Shown: positions 6,517-8,420 of the stretch, in pieces | Layout: each line of letters starts with the position of its first letter | Numbering within the stretch: the first letter of the stretch is position 1 | Assembly: GCA_026122915.1 (NCBI GenBank) | Contig: JAGIXO010000074.1 | Coordinates: 1 to 8,420, forward strand | Length of the DNA: 8,420 bases | Direction: 5' to 3' | Origin: Candidatus Electronema nielsenii | GTDB taxonomy: Bacteria > Desulfobacterota > Desulfobulbia > Desulfobulbales > Desulfobulbaceae | Translations under genes and position numbers: made by a program | The notes under the pieces: generated by a model | What the model was told of the DNA's origin: nothing | What the model saw: the letters and a program-made list of their open reading frames with translations, nothing else | The model's database searches: none

Positions 6517-7083
6517 TTACACCCCCTCCCACCGCTGCATTCCCTCAATCCTGATCCCGATCAAGTCACAGAGCCGCCCGGCGAACTGCCGTGCCATCTC
6601 GTGTAAATCAGCAGGATGCAGATAAAAAGAGGGCATGGGCGGACAGATTATCGCCCCGGCCTCATGCGCAGCCAGCATGTTGCGCAGGTGGGTGCGATTA
6701 AGCGGGGTTTCGCGCACCGCTAACAGCAGAGGCCGCCGCTCCTTGAGAGTCACGTCCGCCGCCCGATGAATCAGATTAGCAGAGCAGCCTGCGGCAATTG
6801 CCCCCAAGGTGCCAACCGTGCAGGGCAGAATCAGCATTGCCTCGTAACAGGCTGAACCAGAGGCAGGTGGCGCGGTGAAGTCATCCGCAGCAAACCAGCG
6901 GCTGATGCCGGACAGCTCTTCCGGGGCCTTGTTCTCTTCCAAGCGCAGCACCTTCCTGCCCGCGTCGGAGATGACAGCATGAACCTCCACCTCCTGCCCG
7001 GCCAGCAGCTCAAGCAACGCTGTGACATAAATCATACCGGTAGCTCCGGTGATGGCAAGCAGAATACGGCGAGGCAGCTTCAT
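6517..7083 (-). CDS. ubiX: UbiX-family flavin prenyltransferase
   Basis: The 188-residue product matches UbiX along its full length. It has the nucleotide-binding GATGMIY near the N-terminus (13-19), Ser39 in VISDAG, ASGS at 74-77, the hallmark PCTVGTLGAIAAGCSANLI from 87, then KERRPLLLAVRETPLN and the CPPMPSFYLHP block ending near 157. UbiX joins dimethylallyl phosphate to FMN to make prenylated FMN, the cofactor of UbiD-type decarboxylases. Beside mqnA and menG it most likely serves the decarboxylation step of the futalosine menaquinone route; no UbiD partner is visible here, so it would lie elsewhere. The gene overlaps the menG stop by 4 bp (ATGA), and AGGA lies six bases before the ATG. 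It is the last gene of the menaquinone cluster in this window. Confidence 0.93.
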   Translation of the reverse strand: MKLPRRILLAITGATGMIYVTALLELLAGQEVEVHAVISDAGRKVLRLEENKAPEELSGISRWFAADDFTAPPASGSACYEAMLILPCTVGTLGAIAAGCSANLIHRAADVTLKERRPLLLAVRETPLNRTHLRNMLAAHEAGAIICPPMPSFYLHPADLHEMARQFAGRLCDLIGIRIEGMQRWEGV

Positions 7084-7781
7084 TTGTTTCCTATATAAAT
7101 AGACACAATGCCGAGCGAAAGCTGTCTGCGCTCTACACCAGTAAAGCCGGTCTCGCGCAGCATGGCAAGGAGTTCTTCCGGTTCATAAAAGGAGGCGATA
7201 GAACTGGCAAGGTACTCGTAGGCTTGGCGGTGGCCTGCGCAGATATCGGCAATGCGGGGGAGCATGTAGTTCAGGTAGCAGTTGTAGATCGGCTTAACGA
7301 AGCGATTGCGTGGCCGCGACAGCTCCAAGATCAGCAACCTCCCGCCGGGCCGCAGCACCCGGTGCATCTCGGCTAACCCTTGCCGAGTGTTGGCTAAGTT
7401 GCGCACCCCGAAGCCAACTGTGCAGCCCCAGAAGGTGTTGCTTGGCGCAGGTATCTCTTCACCATCACCACAGACCGGATATATCCTTCCCCTGCGCTGC
7501 GTATCCGTCAGATTGCTGATGCCCGCCCGCAGCATCCCCTCGCAGAAATCAACCGCCAGCACGGTCCGATCTTTCGCCTGTCGAGTCAGCTCCAAGGAGA
7601 GCGGCAGAGTACCTGCGCAGAGGTCAAGCACAGGCCCGTGAGGAAAGTCGCGCAGGAGGCGGACAGTACGCCAGCGCCAGCAACGGTCAAGGAGGAGCGA
7701 GAGCAGAGAGTTGAGCAGGTCATACTTCGGGCTGACCGAGGTGAAGATGTCCCGCACCTGCTCCTTCTCCAAGGGGATCAT
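7080..7781 (-). CDS. menG: Demethylmenaquinone methyltransferase (UbiE/MenG family)
   Basis: The 233-residue product has the UbiE/MenG layout: VRDIFTSVSPKYDLLNSLLS at the N-terminus, SAM motif I VLDLCAGT (51-58), acidic motif II around Asp78, GDGEEIP at 105-111, the signature GFGVRNL (123-129), and HRVLRPGGRLLILELSRP. The family adds the final methyl group to demethylmenaquinone using S-adenosylmethionine. The neighbouring mqnA points to menaquinone rather than ubiquinone. Motif I reads CAGTLP where many relatives have GTGD, so one glycine of the SAM loop is replaced by Leu; the rest of the domain looks intact. The ATG at 7779-7781 lies one base after the mqnA stop (TGACATG) and has no clear Shine-Dalgarno, so it probably depends on translational coupling. 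The 3' end overlaps ubiX by 4 bp. Confidence 0.93.
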   Translation of the reverse strand: MIPLEKEQVRDIFTSVSPKYDLLNSLLSLLLDRCWRWRTVRLLRDFPHGPVLDLCAGTLPLSLELTRQAKDRTVLAVDFCEGMLRAGISNLTDTQRRGRIYPVCGDGEEIPAPSNTFWGCTVGFGVRNLANTRQGLAEMHRVLRPGGRLLILELSRPRNRFVKPIYNCYLNYMLPRIADICAGHRQAYEYLASSIASFYEPEELLAMLRETGFTGVERRQLSLGIVSIYIGNK

Positions 7782-7782
7782 G

Positions 7783-8412
7783 TCAGCAGGGAAAGAGCTT
7801 CAGCGGCAGGGCGGCAGGGCTGGCCTCGCCGCGCCGAATCAGCAGCTCGATAAACCGCGCCAAGGCCTCTTGCTTGACCGGGCTAAGGTCGTACTCTATC
7901 GACTGGAAATAGCGGAGGCAGGCTACAGCAGTCATCAGGGGAATGCGGGGCGCGGCCTTGGCGCAGATTTCCGGTAAGCGAGCCAATCCCTGTTCTCGAC
8001 AGCTGATAAGCGTTTGCTGTATCTCTCTCGCTACATCTGTGTTGCCTTGGAGAAAGTCCTCCCGCACCGCGCAGACCGCAAAGACGAAAGGCAGCCCGGT
8101 CTGCTGATGCCAGTATTCTCCCAGATCAATCTGTACTGGGTAGCGTGGATCGGGCGCGGCATTGAGGCGCAGGGCTTCGTCGCCAATAGCCAGCAGTGCC
8201 GCAGGTTCCTCAGTAAGCGCGGGCGGAGCAAAGATTTCCCCTCGCACATAGCGCGGCCTGACCTTGATGAATTCCTCTAAGATAAGCCGCAGCAAGCAGA
8301 CCGAGGTGTCGGACTGGCCGGTGAGCAGCACTAACGTGCCGTCTAACTGCTCAGGTGGCACGGACGAGAAGAGGAAGACGCTGCCCACTGGCCCACTCGT
8401 GGCTGTACCGAC
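7783..8412 (-). CDS. mqnA: Chorismate dehydratase MqnA, N-terminus missing or frameshifted at right edge
   Basis: MqnA converts chorismate to 3-enolpyruvylbenzoate, the first step of futalosine-dependent menaquinone synthesis. Family features are GPVGSVFLFSSVPPEQLDG, LTGQSDTSVCLLRLIL, LLAIGDEALRLN and DLGEYWHQQTGLPFVFAV. The usual enzyme is about 270-290 residues; only about the C-terminal 210 are present in this frame. The region before GPVGSV normally encodes some 70 further residues (typically beginning with an R-x-x-Y-x-N type motif) and would lie beyond the window. The codon at 8386-8388 that could serve as a start is GTG, and by homology it is the internal Val of GPVGSV, so it is not a credible start. 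Going upstream the frame meets TGA at 8413-8415, which breaks it. The gene is therefore either frameshifted or affected by a sequence or assembly error here; a near-repeat at 8395-8420 is a possible cause. Confidence 0.85.
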   Translation of the reverse strand, partial: VGTATSGPVGSVFLFSSVPPEQLDGTLVLLTGQSDTSVCLLRLILEEFIKVRPRYVRGEIFAPPALTEEPAALLAIGDEALRLNAAPDPRYPVQIDLGEYWHQQTGLPFVFAVCAVREDFLQGNTDVAREIQQTLISCREQGLARLPEICAKAAPRIPLMTAVACLRYFQSIEYDLSPVKQEALARFIELLIRRGEASPAALPLKLFPC

Positions 8413-8420
8413 TCATGGCT
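8395..8420. repeat. 10-bp near-perfect direct repeat, 16-bp period, in mqnA
   Basis: ACTCGTGGCT (8395-8404) and ACTCATGGCT (8411-8420) differ at one base and are offset by 16 bp. Because 16 is not a multiple of three, a duplication of this length would shift the mqnA frame. The second copy runs into the window edge, so the full extent is not visible. Confidence 0.45.

Noticed and set aside
7306..7977. Several plus-strand open frames opposite menG and mqnA
   Set aside because: They are antisense shadows in GC-rich coding DNA, overlap each other, and have no recognisable protein sequence; the minus-strand frames match known families throughout.

Overview
The window reads as bacterial chromosome with every recognisable gene on the minus strand. 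The combination of a futalosine-pathway menaquinone gene (mqnA) next to a UbiE-type methyltransferase and a UbiX-type flavin prenyltransferase, plus DUF748 (AsmA-like) and DUF3108 envelope proteins, fits an anaerobic Gram-negative, most likely a deltaproteobacterial/Desulfobacterota lineage such as the Desulfobulbales. That placement is inference from gene content, not a sequence search.

In transcription order (right to left): a menaquinone cluster (mqnA, incomplete at the right edge; menG/ubiE; ubiX) with spacings from +1 bp to a 4-bp overlap; then, 51 bp later, a compact three-gene unit of a GHKL-type ATPase with a STAS-like N-terminus, a stand-alone STAS-like (DUF4325-type) protein and a PIN-domain nuclease; then a YpfJ-type membrane zinc metallopeptidase. 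An 85-bp MITE-like element follows, with 10-bp perfect terminal inverted repeats and a 4-bp ATAG target duplication. After it come an uncharacterised 594-residue lipoprotein, a secreted DUF3108 protein, and the N-terminal 249 codons of a DUF748/AsmA-like protein running off the left edge.

The part most likely to be an undescribed system is the ATPase-STAS-PIN unit at 5221-6465 plus the PIN gene to 4704. GHKL ATPases and STAS proteins classically form partner-switching regulators (SpoIIAB/SpoIIAA type), and here the pair is translationally coupled to an intact PIN ribonuclease instead of a sigma factor. A regulated RNA-cleaving stress or defence module is a reasonable hypothesis; nothing in the sequence proves it.

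Two further points stand out. The MITE-like insertion appears to have supplied the -35 half of a promoter for the lipoprotein gene. The mqnA frame is broken by an in-frame TGA near the right edge, beside a 10-bp near-duplicate at a 16-bp offset; removing 16 bp restores a sensible MqnA-like reading. No tRNA, rRNA, CRISPR array or complete insertion sequence was seen.
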